DNA of 59,843 nucleotides, taken from NCBI GenBank assembly GCA_024282035.1, contig JAMWZR010000014.1:1-59843 (forward strand). Direction: 5' to 3'. This document shows positions 1 to 10,078 of the stretch, piece after piece. The stretch comes from Nitrosomonas sp. (GTDB lineage: Bacteria > Pseudomonadota > Gammaproteobacteria > Burkholderiales > Nitrosomonadaceae). The notes under the pieces are model-generated. The model worked only from the letters and a program-made list of their open reading frames with translations, searched no databases and was not told the DNA's origin. The stretch's first letter is position 1; each line of letters begins with the position of its first letter. A program made the translations under genes and the position numbers.

Positions 1-213
1 GAAACACACAAATAAATAAAAAGTATTTCATTTTTATGAACTCCTGTTTCAAGTGAGAAAGTTGTTCTGATATAAATATGATTTATGTCAAATCAATGTT
101 AGTCTCTAAACCTCTAAAGACCACACTCTTAATACCAGAATTAGGAGGGTGTGTCTAGATAATTGTGCCGAGAAATTCGATCATAAATTTACTCGAATGT
201 GCTTAAATATTGC
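1..213. other. AT-rich left edge, no gene seen
   Basis: This stretch lies downstream of the roxA-like gene on the minus strand. It is AT-rich. I see no plausible reading frame, RNA gene or clear terminator in it. Confidence 0.4.
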
Positions 214-1368
214 TCATAAAGAATTATTTTTTACTGTTAAGTAACCGTTAACATACCATTTGTAAAGAATATTTATGGCATTTGAGCTAAGATCTGAAAC
301 AACCAGTTCATAATTATTTGCGAGATTGATCAATTCTCGATAAACGCATTGGTCTACTTTGTAGACTTCTCCATTGATAAAGATTTTGCCAGCGCTAGCC
401 AGTATTCTTGTTTTTAAATTAAGCGCTATTCCTAAATTTTTGCTTTTATGTAAAAAAGTGGCGCTGTCGAGTAACTCGTCAGGTTGCTCGAAGAAAACAT
501 GTGGTTTGGGTTCGGATAAATAGCAACCTAGAAAATCTTCGATATTCTGCTGATTCCACGATATTTTCTTTAATATGGTATGGACTTGCTCGTGCATTTC
601 TAAACTGATCTCGGCGGGATGAATTTGAGCTTTGAGTTCGGGATCGCTGTATCGGCCATCCGTTTTAAGATTATCTTGGAGGTAAACAAGAAACTGAGTG
701 ATTAGCTCCTGATGACTCGGGGCGCGAAATCCTATTGAATAAGTCATGCAATCATCCAATGCGATTCCGTTATGTGCATAGTGTGGAGGAAGGTAAAGCA
801 TATCCCCTGCATTCAGTATCCATTCTTGCTCAGGTTTGAAATTTTTTAAAATTCTTAGCGGAAGATTCGGTATAAATTCATCATCCCGTTGCTCGGAAAT
901 CTGCCAGCATCTGGATCCCAATCCCTGCAACAGAAACACATCGTATGAATCAAAATGTGGTCCTATTCCTCCCCCTTTCGGTGCGAAGCTCACCATCAAA
1001 TCATCCAAACGTGCATGCGGAATAAAACGGAATCGTGACAATAATTTGCGAGCTGAGGGCAGAAAATGATTGATATCTTGTACGAGTAAGGACCAATTCT
1101 GTTGGTGCAATTTCGAGAAATCTCGAGGGGTAAATGGACCATGTTTAAGTTTCCATTGCCCATTTTTTCGAGTCACCAGTCTTGATTCTGCATCATCTTG
1201 ATAAGATAGTTTCTGCAGCGCTCCGGGAGTTAGTAGTCCCTGAAAATCAGGTATTGCTCCCCGAATCAACAATGGTTTCTTTTGCCAGTAATCGCGTAGA
1301 AATAATTCTGGAGTTAATCCACCGAGTGAAATTATCGGGGTTATATCAATTATCGACTCTTGCTTCAT
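214..1368 (-). CDS. roxA: RoxA-type cupin 2-oxoglutarate oxygenase (ribosomal protein arginine hydroxylase)
   Basis: JmjC/cupin-4 Fe(II)/2-oxoglutarate oxygenase. The E. coli relative RoxA (YcfD) hydroxylates an arginine of ribosomal protein L16 in the cytoplasm. The 384-residue product has the family opening (GGLTPELFLRDYW, residues 16-28). The metal-binding facial triad is visible as HFD at H138/D140 and the distal histidine at H199 in PPHYAHNG. The C-terminal ~150 residues match the winged-helix/dimer region of the family. Length is normal (E. coli about 373). The start is an ATG at 1366-1368. It points the same way as nadC 93 bases upstream but no tight coupling is visible. Substrate specificity is inferred from family membership; confidence in the fold and chemistry is high, in the exact ribosomal target moderate. 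Confidence 0.87.
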   Translation of the reverse strand: MKQESIIDITPIISLGGLTPELFLRDYWQKKPLLIRGAIPDFQGLLTPGALQKLSYQDDAESRLVTRKNGQWKLKHGPFTPRDFSKLHQQNWSLLVQDINHFLPSARKLLSRFRFIPHARLDDLMVSFAPKGGGIGPHFDSYDVFLLQGLGSRCWQISEQRDDEFIPNLPLRILKNFKPEQEWILNAGDMLYLPPHYAHNGIALDDCMTYSIGFRAPSHQELITQFLVYLQDNLKTDGRYSDPELKAQIHPAEISLEMHEQVHTILKKISWNQQNIEDFLGCYLSEPKPHVFFEQPDELLDSATFLHKSKNLGIALNLKTRILASAGKIFINGEVYKVDQCVYRELINLANNYELVVSDLSSNAINILYKWYVNGYLTVKNNSL

Positions 1369-1461
1369 TTTGTGTTAGCGCCATTCCTCGGTTCATCAGC
1401 GCACAATTAATACCATTTAGCTGCGGGTATCAGTGTTGAAGATGGTTTTGTATGTTTACGG

Positions 1462-2310
1462 TTAATTGATAAAGCGCATGGACAGATCTATGGCTCTGAC
1501 ATTCTTGGTCAGACTGCCGATCGAAATGCGATTTACCCCTGTTTCTGCCATCGCACGAACATTTTCAAGCGAAATGTTGCCCGATGCTTCGAGTGTGATA
1601 GAGTCTGTTGGGTGTCGACGAGCCAATTCAACTGCAGCCGCTGTGTCAGTGACAGTGAAATTGTCGAGTAAAATCATGCGGGCGTCGTTTATCAACGCTT
1701 CTTGCAATTGCTCTAACGATTCCACCTCGATTTGAATAAATATATCCGGTGGAGCAATTTGCCGTGCTTTTTCCAAGGCTTGTTTGATACCACCCGCTGC
1801 CAGAATATGATTCTCCTTGATGAGAATACCGTCATACAGTCCCACGCGATGATTGACGCCGCCTCCACAAGTTACCGCATATTTTTGCGCCAGCCGTAGT
1901 CCAGGCAATGTTTTGCGTGTATCGACAATAACTGCTTGTGTTCCGGTAATTGCGTCGACAAATTGTCGTGTCTGTGTGGCTACACCGGAGAGTAACTGTA
2001 AAAAATTCAATGCGGAACGTTCGGCAGTCAACAGCACGCGCGCGGAGCCATGAATTTCACATAGTTTCTGTCCCGCATACAGTACATCGCCATCGTGAGC
2101 AAACCAATCAATGATTGGTTCAGGCGCTAATGCTTTGAAGCACAGTTCAAACCACTGTGTTCCACATAAAATGGCCTGGTCGCGACTGATTACCACGGCA
2201 TCCAGTTGCTTGTCAGCAGGTACCAACGATGCTGTCAGGTCACCGCTACCCATATCTTCTCGTAAAGCGCCAGCAACATTGGCGCGAATTTCATCCTGTA
2301 ATGCCCGCAA
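1462..2310 (-). CDS. nadC: Nicotinate-nucleotide pyrophosphorylase (quinolinate phosphoribosyltransferase)
   Basis: Converts quinolinate and PRPP to nicotinate mononucleotide with loss of CO2, in the de novo NAD pathway of the cytoplasm. The 282-residue protein has the expected N-terminal alpha/beta domain and the barrel with substrate-binding motifs (DTRKTLPGLR and CGGGVNHR, roughly residues 130-157; KENH at ~165). The start is a TTG at 2308-2310. An in-frame TAA lies immediately upstream, so no earlier start is possible, and AAGG sits nine bases before it. It is divergent from the GltB-like gene, with about 130 bases between them that must hold both promoters. No other nad genes are in the window. 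Confidence 0.93.
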   Translation of the reverse strand: MRALQDEIRANVAGALREDMGSGDLTASLVPADKQLDAVVISRDQAILCGTQWFELCFKALAPEPIIDWFAHDGDVLYAGQKLCEIHGSARVLLTAERSALNFLQLLSGVATQTRQFVDAITGTQAVIVDTRKTLPGLRLAQKYAVTCGGGVNHRVGLYDGILIKENHILAAGGIKQALEKARQIAPPDIFIQIEVESLEQLQEALINDARMILLDNFTVTDTAAAVELARRHPTDSITLEASGNISLENVRAMAETGVNRISIGSLTKNVRAIDLSMRFIN

Positions 2311-2441
2311 TTATTTTTACCTTAAATATGATCAATAAATAGGATTGGCTTATTTTCTGGTTCATACTTTAGCCAGAACATCGTTCACTAAAGCCTGCTG
2401 AATGGATAGTATATAGTCTAGGCAGCGTAAAAGGAGACTGC

Positions 2442-3935
2442 ATGTCAAGCGCATTTGATTTTATTTTTTTTAGTATTGCCACGATGCTGGGTGTGGCAGT
2501 GGTGGGTCTGATTGTCGTCTGGTTTATTCAGGATATCACGCAGAAAAAGCATTCGATTTTGCGCAATTACCCGGTTGTCGGCCGGTTACGTTATTTCTTT
2601 GAAATTCAGGGCAAGTATTTCCGGCAATACTTTTTCGCTAACGATCGCGACGAAATGCCTTTCAATCGCGCCACCCGGGCTTGGATTTATAAAAATTCGA
2701 AAAACAAGGGTAGTCTCGTTGGTTTTGGTTCAACCAATGATTTGCGCCAGCCCGGCTCGATCATATTTGTAAATGCTGCTTTTCCAATTCAGGAAGAAGA
2801 TCAACTACCGACACCATCGCTTTTAATTGGCAATGGTTATTGCTCTTATCCTTTTGAAGCGAAGTCCATTATCAATATTAGCGGTATGAGCTATGGCGCC
2901 ATCTCCAAACCCGCAGTACGCGCTTTGTCCCTTGGTGCTGCACAAGCCGGGTGCTGGTTGAATACCGGAGAGGGGGGATTGTCGCCCTATCATCTTGAAG
3001 GAAATTGTGATGTGATCATGCAGATCGGAACAGCCAAATACGGCATACGCGACGAGCAGGGAAACTTCTCGCCGCAACGTGCCAAGGAACTGAGTCAGGT
3101 CGTCAAAGCGTTTGAAATCAAGTTATCGCAGGGCGCGAAACCTGGCAAGGGGGGCTTGTTACCTGCTACAAAGGTGGGACCAGAAATTGCTGCTATCCGG
3201 GGTATTCCCGAAAATCAGGACTCCATCAGTCCCAATCGGCACAAGGATATCAACAACATAGATGAGCTGCTCGATAAGATTCACTTCATCCGCGAATTAA
3301 CCGGGCGGCCGGTTGGTATCAAGACCGCGATCGGCGGCTGGAATTTTATTAATGAGTTGTGCGATAGCATCAATCGCCGTGGTCTGGAATATGCTCCGGA
3401 TTTCTTGACTATCGATGGCGGCGAAGGTGGAAGCGGAGCAGCGCCTCAAACATTGATTGATCATGTTAGTTTGCCGATTGCAGAAGCATTGCCTCGTGTG
3501 GTTGATGCATTGATCCAGTCAGGTCTGAGAAGCAGGGTCTATGTCGTGGCTGCCGGCAAGCTGGTGACTTCTGCAGAAGGGGCATGGGCACTCTGTGCCG
3601 GTGCTGATTTTGTCAACTCGGCGCGCGGATTCATGTTCTCGCTTGGCTGCATTCAGGCCATGCGTTGTCATCTCAATACCTGTCCTACAGGCATCACGAC
3701 TCACGATGAACGTTTGCAGAATGGTCTGGTTGTCGAAGAAAAATATGTGCGTGTGGCCAATTACGCCAGAAATGTGAACAAGGAGATCAACATGATCGCT
3801 CATTCATGTGGATTGCAACATGCACGGCAATTCAGACGGGAGCATGTGCGCATCGTCGAGACAGCCGGAAAGAGCGTGGCATTGAATATGCTCTATCCTT
3901 ATCCGGATTCACCCAAGAAAACCGCGATCAGCTGA
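2442..3935 (+). CDS. FMN-binding glutamate synthase-family protein (GltB-like, membrane-anchored)
   Basis: The 497-residue protein carries the FMN/iron-sulfur barrel of glutamate synthase large subunits without the glutaminase domain. An N-terminal membrane segment is visible at about residues 5-28, followed by a basic stretch. Barrel motifs include SGMSYGAIS near 150, GAKPGKGGLLP near 230, DGGEGGSGAAP near 330 and the cysteine-bearing CHLNTCPTGI near 415, which in the family helps hold the 3Fe-4S cluster. Such stand-alone proteins are common in proteobacteria, but their physiological reaction is not settled. Calling it glutamate synthase would go beyond the evidence. The start is well supported by AAAGGAG just upstream. 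It is a single-gene unit, divergent from nadC. Confidence 0.85.
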   Translation: MSSAFDFIFFSIATMLGVAVVGLIVVWFIQDITQKKHSILRNYPVVGRLRYFFEIQGKYFRQYFFANDRDEMPFNRATRAWIYKNSKNKGSLVGFGSTNDLRQPGSIIFVNAAFPIQEEDQLPTPSLLIGNGYCSYPFEAKSIINISGMSYGAISKPAVRALSLGAAQAGCWLNTGEGGLSPYHLEGNCDVIMQIGTAKYGIRDEQGNFSPQRAKELSQVVKAFEIKLSQGAKPGKGGLLPATKVGPEIAAIRGIPENQDSISPNRHKDINNIDELLDKIHFIRELTGRPVGIKTAIGGWNFINELCDSINRRGLEYAPDFLTIDGGEGGSGAAPQTLIDHVSLPIAEALPRVVDALIQSGLRSRVYVVAAGKLVTSAEGAWALCAGADFVNSARGFMFSLGCIQAMRCHLNTCPTGITTHDERLQNGLVVEEKYVRVANYARNVNKEINMIAHSCGLQHARQFRREHVRIVETAGKSVALNMLYPYPDSPKKTAIS

Positions 3936-4055
3936 TTTCGGTTGAACCGAGATCGTTCTTTCCATTCTGTGACTAAAACTAAGTCCAGTCACTGTTACCC
4001 CTTGATTGTATGTGTAGAAAACTGGAATAAGGTATAAAACAACGCCTTATCGCCA

Positions 4056-4082
4056 TTTAAAAAACGTTTGAGCGGCCGATAA
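4056..4082 (+). promoter_or_regulatory. Candidate sigma-28 (FliA) promoter upstream of the PAS-GGDEF-EAL gene
   Basis: A perfect -10 octamer GCCGATAA lies at 4075-4082. The -35 is imperfect: TTTA at exactly 15-base spacing, or TAAA at 13. It lies ~80 bases before the ATG at 4160. The -10 is striking but the -35 compromise keeps this tentative. Confidence 0.35.
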
Positions 4083-4159
4083 TAGTTCGTCATTCATTAC
4101 TTTAGCCTGCAGTCGGGCATATACCGTAAACCTATCCATTACATAGAATATTTTAGACA

Positions 4160-7100
4160 ATGCTCCGTTTTTTTATTCAACGCCATGATCGCAGAATGAT
4201 TTTTATCACCGGTGTGATACTGATCATACTGGTGTTACTGGCTGGACTGTTGGGCTTTGCATTCCGGCAGATGCAGATTCACGATGCGGCAATATCCGGT
4301 ATCCGACTGGCCCTGAATAGTACGGCGCAGCTTATCGATGATCAGTTCAAGCGATCTCGCATCGAAAACCAAGAAATTGCTGCTGATGCCATGTTGAGTC
4401 TAGGATTGGAGAAGGCGGATGTGTTTGAGTCTCGGGCTGAAGGGATAAATTTGCTCGAGCAGTTTACCGGAAAATGGATGAACAAACCGTTTTCGGCGAT
4501 TCGGATTTACGATTCAAGATATGTAGAGCTGCTTGATTTGACGCATTCCGTGCAGCATCAGGATCTGATTGTGCTCGAGAAGGCGCAGGACGCTCACACC
4601 AAGCTGACCTGGAATGGTCAGTTCAATCTGAGCCATGGCATGATGCTTGTGAATGAGCGCAAGCAACCTGTTGGGAGTATCACGACAGAACAGCCGATAC
4701 CGGCGCTGACTTCATTTCTTCACGATGCAGGCTTGTTTGTTGGCTCTGGTCAGGTGCGGCTGTGTGTAACCGAGTCGCAACCAACTCCTAATCCCCGGTG
4801 TTATGGGTATGATCCGGATGTGGGCCAGTTTCGCGCTTTGCAGGCGCCATCAGTTGATGCACCGTTTAAAACGATCTCTATCGTGAATCATGAGCAAGCG
4901 ATGCGCCTGGCTCAAATCCATCCGCATGGAAATCTCGTTTCCAGTCATTTTCCGATAACCGGTGAACTGGATGTCGTCGTCACCATCAATGTATTGAAAC
5001 TGATTGATTCCCTTGTGCAACCGTATCCGGAAGAGTGGTGGTTATATCTGTTGCTTGTTGTGCTATCCGGTGCGATTATCGAACGGTGTTTTATCAAGCT
5101 TCGTAATCGAACACCGACTCATCCTGCTTCGCCCTTTTCTGCGGTGGAACTCGATCAATCCCAGCTTGTATTTCCAATGCCGTTGCACAAGAATCCGCTT
5201 GCAATCGAATGGGAAACTTTCTTCAAGGGCATGAGCCAGGTTGCCATGATGACGGTAATCGATCGTTCTGGAAAAATTGTGCAGGTTAATGAAAAGTGCA
5301 CTGAGATCAGCGGTTTTGCTCAGGAAGAATTGATTGGCAAGAATTACGAGGTGCTCATTCTGGAAAAGTTTTCCGCGTCGCTATTCAGGCATTTCACATC
5401 CACTATCGCAGATGGCGATATCTGGCATCAAGAAATGTGTAATCGCAGCAAGACGGGGGAATCGTATTGGATCGACACGGTAATCATTCCATTCAAACAA
5501 GCATCGGGCGAGATGGATGCCTACTTGCTTATCGGCATAGATATTACTGCCTGCAAACAAAGCGCGCTGAATTCCGATGAGCGTATACGTGAGAGTAATT
5601 GTTTGCAGATGGTGCAAAACTATATGGGACAGGATCTTGGCCTCGAGAGAGTGTGCCAGAACATCCTGAATGCTCTGGTGCTATCCTTGCAGTTTCCCGA
5701 TATGGCGATCGCCATGATTACACTGGGCGACAAGAGAATAACAACCGCAAATTACAGGGATAACCTGTCTAACACCATCAGTTCGATAATTATTGCCAAT
5801 GGTGAATCATGTGGACAAATTCAGATTTCCTACATACGAGATCTTTCATTTACACTGCCCTTCGAACAAAATCTGGTTAACGCGGTAGCACACGATCTGG
5901 GGCTTTGGTACGAACGTAAGCAGGCTGAGTCACGTATTCTTCAAATGGCTACGCACGATTCGCTGACTGGTTTGCCCAACAGGCACTTGCTTCTGGATCG
6001 CATCGAGCAGTCCTTGCTGCAGGATGTGCGCAACAACAAACAGATGGCGGTATTGTTCATCGATCTGGATCATTTCAAAACCATCAATGATTCACTGGGT
6101 CATGACATCGGCGATTTGCTGCTGAAAGGCGTGGCAGAAAGATTGCTGGTTTGCGTGCGCACTGAAGATACCGTGGCGCGTCAGGGCGGAGATGAGTTTA
6201 TTGTCGTGCTCAATACGATTGCTGAATCGCTTGATGCAGCAAAAGTGGCACAGAAGATTCTCGATACATTGACACAACCGTATTACATTCACAGTCATGA
6301 GTTGCATATCGGCGGGAGTATCGGCATTGCGGTGTTTCCGCAGGATGGTGTCAGTGCAGAAACATTGCTTCGGAGTGGCGATGTCGCCATGTACTACGCC
6401 AAGGAAAATGGTCGCAACAATTACCAGTTTTTCACCGATGAATTGAATAAATCGGCACGTGAGAAACATATGTTGGGTCTGGATTTGCGCCATGCGCTCG
6501 AACGTGACGAACTGGTGCTGTATTACCAACCGGTCATGGAAATGCCCAATACCCAACTCAATAGCGTGGAAGCTTTGCTGCGATGGCGCCATCCGCAACA
6601 TAAACTCATTGCTCCGGACAAATTTATCAGCCTGGCGGAAGAAACCGGTTTGATCATTCCCATTGGGGAATGGATTCTGAAAACCGTATGTGCACAAATC
6701 AAGGCCTGGCAGAGCCAGGGCTTCAGCGTGCCGCGGGTAGCCATCAATCTTTCCGGCAGACAGTTCCGAGATCGTGATCTCACAAAGAATATTGCCCGCA
6801 TCCTAAGCGATATGCAGGTCGATGCCAGGTACATTACACTGGAGATCACCGAAAGTATGCTGATCGATGACATCGAGAAAGTGGTTGAGACGCTCAAATG
6901 TCTGAGTGACATGGGTATCCACATTTCTATCGACGACTTTGGTACGGGTTACTCCAGTCTCAGTTATCTAAAACGCTTTCCGATCAATACACTCAAAATC
7001 GATCGCTCATTTGTGCGCGATATCGTTACTGATAAGAATGATCATACGATCGTCGCAGCCATCATCGCCATGGCTCATAGCCTGGAAATCAAGGTGGTCG

Positions 7101-7264
7101 CTGAAGGCATCGAAACCGAAGAACAGCTTCGTATGCTGGAAGCCCAGGGTTGCAATTATTATCAAGGTTATTATTTCAGTAGACCTGTACCGGTTTCCGA
7201 GATCGACCCTTTCCTGAGAAGGCCCAGAATCAATTTGATTCATTCGATGCGCGCCGCAAATTGA
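4160..7264 (+). CDS. Membrane sensor PAS-GGDEF-EAL protein (c-di-GMP turnover)
   Basis: Large 1034-residue bifunctional-type c-di-GMP enzyme. Order: N-terminal membrane segment (~13-36), periplasmic sensor region (~37-288), second membrane segment (~292-310), PAS domain (~345-475), a weakly defined GAF-like stretch (~485-595), GGDEF domain and EAL domain. GGDEF is intact at ~676-680 and is preceded at the right spacing by an RxxD inhibitory site (RTED). EAL at ~803-805 and DDFGTGYSS near 924 are intact, as are the NLSGRQF, LEITES and KIDRSF motifs. Both cyclase and phosphodiesterase activity are therefore possible from sequence, though in such proteins one usually dominates. The periplasmic domain presumably senses an external signal that I cannot identify. 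A sigma-28-like -10 upstream hints at co-regulation with motility. Confidence 0.92.
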   Translation: MLRFFIQRHDRRMIFITGVILIILVLLAGLLGFAFRQMQIHDAAISGIRLALNSTAQLIDDQFKRSRIENQEIAADAMLSLGLEKADVFESRAEGINLLEQFTGKWMNKPFSAIRIYDSRYVELLDLTHSVQHQDLIVLEKAQDAHTKLTWNGQFNLSHGMMLVNERKQPVGSITTEQPIPALTSFLHDAGLFVGSGQVRLCVTESQPTPNPRCYGYDPDVGQFRALQAPSVDAPFKTISIVNHEQAMRLAQIHPHGNLVSSHFPITGELDVVVTINVLKLIDSLVQPYPEEWWLYLLLVVLSGAIIERCFIKLRNRTPTHPASPFSAVELDQSQLVFPMPLHKNPLAIEWETFFKGMSQVAMMTVIDRSGKIVQVNEKCTEISGFAQEELIGKNYEVLILEKFSASLFRHFTSTIADGDIWHQEMCNRSKTGESYWIDTVIIPFKQASGEMDAYLLIGIDITACKQSALNSDERIRESNCLQMVQNYMGQDLGLERVCQNILNALVLSLQFPDMAIAMITLGDKRITTANYRDNLSNTISSIIIANGESCGQIQISYIRDLSFTLPFEQNLVNAVAHDLGLWYERKQAESRILQMATHDSLTGLPNRHLLLDRIEQSLLQDVRNNKQMAVLFIDLDHFKTINDSLGHDIGDLLLKGVAERLLVCVRTEDTVARQGGDEFIVVLNTIAESLDAAKVAQKILDTLTQPYYIHSHELHIGGSIGIAVFPQDGVSAETLLRSGDVAMYYAKENGRNNYQFFTDELNKSAREKHMLGLDLRHALERDELVLYYQPVMEMPNTQLNSVEALLRWRHPQHKLIAPDKFISLAEETGLIIPIGEWILKTVCAQIKAWQSQGFSVPRVAINLSGRQFRDRDLTKNIARILSDMQVDARYITLEITESMLIDDIEKVVETLKCLSDMGIHISIDDFGTGYSSLSYLKRFPINTLKIDRSFVRDIVTDKNDHTIVAAIIAMAHSLEIKVVAEGIETEEQLRMLEAQGCNYYQGYYFSRPVPVSEIDPFLRRPRINLIHSMRAAN

Positions 7265-7270
7265 TCTGCT

Positions 7271-7299
7271 CTTGAAATTACGCAATACTTCCCCCACGT
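7271..7299 (+). promoter_or_regulatory. Sigma-32 (RpoH) heat-shock promoter of clpB
   Basis: CTTGAAA at 7271-7277, a 14-base spacer, then CCCCACGT at 7292-7299. This closely fits the heat-shock consensus CTTGAAA-N(11-16)-CCCCATNT. It lies 31 bases before the clpB ATG, leaving a short leader that contains the GGGGAGGA ribosome site. Confidence 0.8.
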
Positions 7300-7330
7300 T
7301 GGCATCAATTATCAACACGGGGAGGAAGTC

Positions 7331-9928
7331 ATGCGTTTTGACAAGTTAACCACCAAGTTTCAGCAAGCGTTTGCCGACGCACAAAGTATTGCAGTCGGTC
7401 AGGATAATCCCACCATTGAGCCGCAGCATCTGTTGCTGGCATTGTTGCAGCAGGAAGACGGCAGCACGCTGTCGTTATTGCAGCGGTCTGGTGTCAATAC
7501 CGTACCCTTGCTGGAAAACCTCAAACAAAGTGTGCAGCGTCTGCCTAAAGTGGAGAATTCGGGTGGAGAGGTTACGCTTTCGCGAACGCTCAACAATCTG
7601 CTCAATCTTGCTGACAAAGAAGCGCAGAAACGCAACGATCAGTTTATTGCATCGGAAATGTTTCTGTTGGCGTTGGTGCAGGATAAAGGTGAATTCAGTG
7701 CATTACTGAAGCAGTATGGTGCAAATTATGCAGCATTGGAAAAAGCCGTCAACACCATACGCGGCGGCCAGCAAGTTAACAGCGCCGAGGCGGAAGGCAG
7801 TCGTGAAGCACTGAAAAAATTTACGCTGGATCTTACCGATCGCGCCCGGCAGGGCAAGCTGGATCCTGTCATTGGGCGCGATGATGAGATTCGTCGTGCC
7901 ATCCAGGTACTGCAGCGGCGCACTAAAAATAATCCCGTGTTGATCGGTGAGCCCGGTGTCGGTAAAACCGCTATCGTCGAAGGTCTGGCGCAACGCATTG
8001 TCAATGGTGAAGTTCCGGAAAGCCTCAAGGACAAACGTGTTCTCGTACTCGATATGGCGGCACTACTAGCTGGCGCCAAGTATCGTGGAGAATTCGAGGA
8101 ACGGCTCAAATCGGTTTTGAAAGAGCTTGCACAGGATGAATGCAAAACCATCGTCTTCATCGACGAATTGCACACCATGGTCGGTGCAGGCAAAGCCGAG
8201 GGCGCCATGGATGCCGGCAACATGCTCAAACCCGCATTGGCACGCGGTGAACTGCATTGCCTCGGTGCGACCACGCTGGATGAATACCGTAAATATATTG
8301 AAAAGGACGCAGCGCTGGAGCGGCGTTTCCAGAAAGTGTTGGTGGAAGAGCCAAGTGTCGAGGCGACCATTGCCATTTTGCGTGGATTGCAAGAAAAATA
8401 CGAGCTGCATCATGGGGTGGATATTACCGATCCGGCTATTGTTGCGGCAGCAGAACTATCCAACCGCTATATTACCGACCGGTTTTTGCCAGACAAAGCC
8501 ATTGATCTGATCGATGAAGCAGCGGCGCGTATCCGCATGGAAATCGACTCCAAGCCCGAGGTGCTGGACAAACTGGATCGTCGCTTAATCCAACTGAAAA
8601 TCGAACGTGAAGCCATCAGGAAGGAAAAGGACGAAGCTTCGCAAAAACGTCTGCAACTTCTCGAGGAAGAAATCGGACAAAAAGAGCGTGAATATGCCGA
8701 TTTGGCAGAAGTCTGGAAGAGTGAAAAATTCCAGGTTCAAGGTTCACAGCAGATCAAGGAGGAAATGGAAAAAATCAAGCTGGAGATCGAGGCTGCAACG
8801 CGCAAGGGTGACTGGCAAAGGGTATCGGAGCTGCAATATGGTCGTTTGCCGCAACTGGAAGCGCAGCTGCAATCCCAGCCCGGTGATCATAGATCTCGAG
8901 AGGGAGCTGCAACTGCGCCCAAGCTGCTGCGTACCCAAGTGGGTGCAGAGGAAATTGCTGAAGTGGTGTCGCGTGCAACCGGTATTCCGGTTTCTAAGAT
9001 GATGCAGGGTGAACGGGAAAAATTGCTGTTCATGGAACAAAAATTGCACGACCGGGTGGTCGGGCAGGATGAGGCCGTTCGTCTGGTGTCCGATGCCATC
9101 CGCCGTTCGCGGGCTGGACTGGCCGATCCCAATCGTCCATACGGTTCATTTCTGTTTCTGGGACCAACCGGTGTCGGTAAAACCGAATTGTGCAAGGCAT
9201 TGGCCGGATTTCTTTTCGATTCTGAGGATCATCTGATTCGTGTGGATATGTCGGAATTTATGGAAAAGCATTCGGTTGCCCGCCTGATCGGTGCACCACC
9301 CGGATATGTGGGTTATGAAGAGGGAGGGTATCTGACCGAGCTGGTCAGACGCAAACCCTATGCGGTCATATTGCTTGATGAAGTGGAAAAGGCGCATCCG
9401 GATGTCTTCAATGTGTTGCTGCAGGTTCTGGATGATGGTCGAATGACGGATGGACAGGGACGCACGGTTGATTTCAAGAATACAGTCATCGTCATGACGT
9501 CCAATCTGGGGTCGCAGTTGATACAGGAGATGGTGGGCAGTACCTATGAATCGGTCAAGCAGGCGGTCATGGGTGAAGTTAAAACGCACTTCCGTCCAGA
9601 ATTTATCAACCGTATCGATGAAGTCGTGGTCTTTCATGCACTCGACCAACGGCATATTCAGTCTATTGCCAGGATACAGTTGCGTTATCTCGAAGCCAGA
9701 TTGGCCAAACTCGAAATGAAGCTGGATGTGAGTGAGGCAGCGCTGTCACAGATTTCCCAGGTCGGGTTTGATCCGGTTTTTGGAGCGCGGCCTCTCAAAC
9801 GCGCCATTCAGGCTGATATCGAAAATCCGCTCGCGAAAGAGATTCTGGAAGGAAAATTTGTTGCCAAGGATACGATTCGGGTTGATTATCGTGATGGCGT
9901 GATGCATTTTGACAAGGCAACCAAGTAA
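7331..9928 (+). CDS. clpB: ATP-dependent disaggregase ClpB (Hsp104 family)
   Basis: Cytoplasmic hexameric AAA+ chaperone that extracts polypeptides from heat-induced aggregates together with DnaK. The 865-residue product has a Clp_N double repeat (~1-145), AAA-1 with Walker A GEPGVGKT at ~206-213, a coiled-coil middle domain (~410-525, rich in E/K/R) that separates ClpB from ClpA/C, AAA-2 with Walker A GPTGVGKT at ~611-618, and the C-terminal oligomerisation domain. Length matches E. coli (857). No ClpP-binding loop is expected. The gene stands alone with its own heat-shock promoter and a strong Shine-Dalgarno sequence. Confidence 0.98.
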   Translation: MRFDKLTTKFQQAFADAQSIAVGQDNPTIEPQHLLLALLQQEDGSTLSLLQRSGVNTVPLLENLKQSVQRLPKVENSGGEVTLSRTLNNLLNLADKEAQKRNDQFIASEMFLLALVQDKGEFSALLKQYGANYAALEKAVNTIRGGQQVNSAEAEGSREALKKFTLDLTDRARQGKLDPVIGRDDEIRRAIQVLQRRTKNNPVLIGEPGVGKTAIVEGLAQRIVNGEVPESLKDKRVLVLDMAALLAGAKYRGEFEERLKSVLKELAQDECKTIVFIDELHTMVGAGKAEGAMDAGNMLKPALARGELHCLGATTLDEYRKYIEKDAALERRFQKVLVEEPSVEATIAILRGLQEKYELHHGVDITDPAIVAAAELSNRYITDRFLPDKAIDLIDEAAARIRMEIDSKPEVLDKLDRRLIQLKIEREAIRKEKDEASQKRLQLLEEEIGQKEREYADLAEVWKSEKFQVQGSQQIKEEMEKIKLEIEAATRKGDWQRVSELQYGRLPQLEAQLQSQPGDHRSREGAATAPKLLRTQVGAEEIAEVVSRATGIPVSKMMQGEREKLLFMEQKLHDRVVGQDEAVRLVSDAIRRSRAGLADPNRPYGSFLFLGPTGVGKTELCKALAGFLFDSEDHLIRVDMSEFMEKHSVARLIGAPPGYVGYEEGGYLTELVRRKPYAVILLDEVEKAHPDVFNVLLQVLDDGRMTDGQGRTVDFKNTVIVMTSNLGSQLIQEMVGSTYESVKQAVMGEVKTHFRPEFINRIDEVVVFHALDQRHIQSIARIQLRYLEARLAKLEMKLDVSEAALSQISQVGFDPVFGARPLKRAIQADIENPLAKEILEGKFVAKDTIRVDYRDGVMHFDKATK

Positions 9929-10078
9929 GATATTTCACTTTTTAATGGGTGGATAGCATTGCGAATTTGTAGCGAGGACTGGGGTGGCGATTGCAAAATA
10001 TTCCCGGAGGACGGGCTGAATATGCTTAATTGCAGTCAGTTTCGGGTAAAATGTACTTTTTTTACGGGATAGATTGTC

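Noticed and set aside
6092-6697. 201-codon frame antisense to the GGDEF-EAL gene
   Set aside because: It is a shadow of the conserved plus-strand domains.
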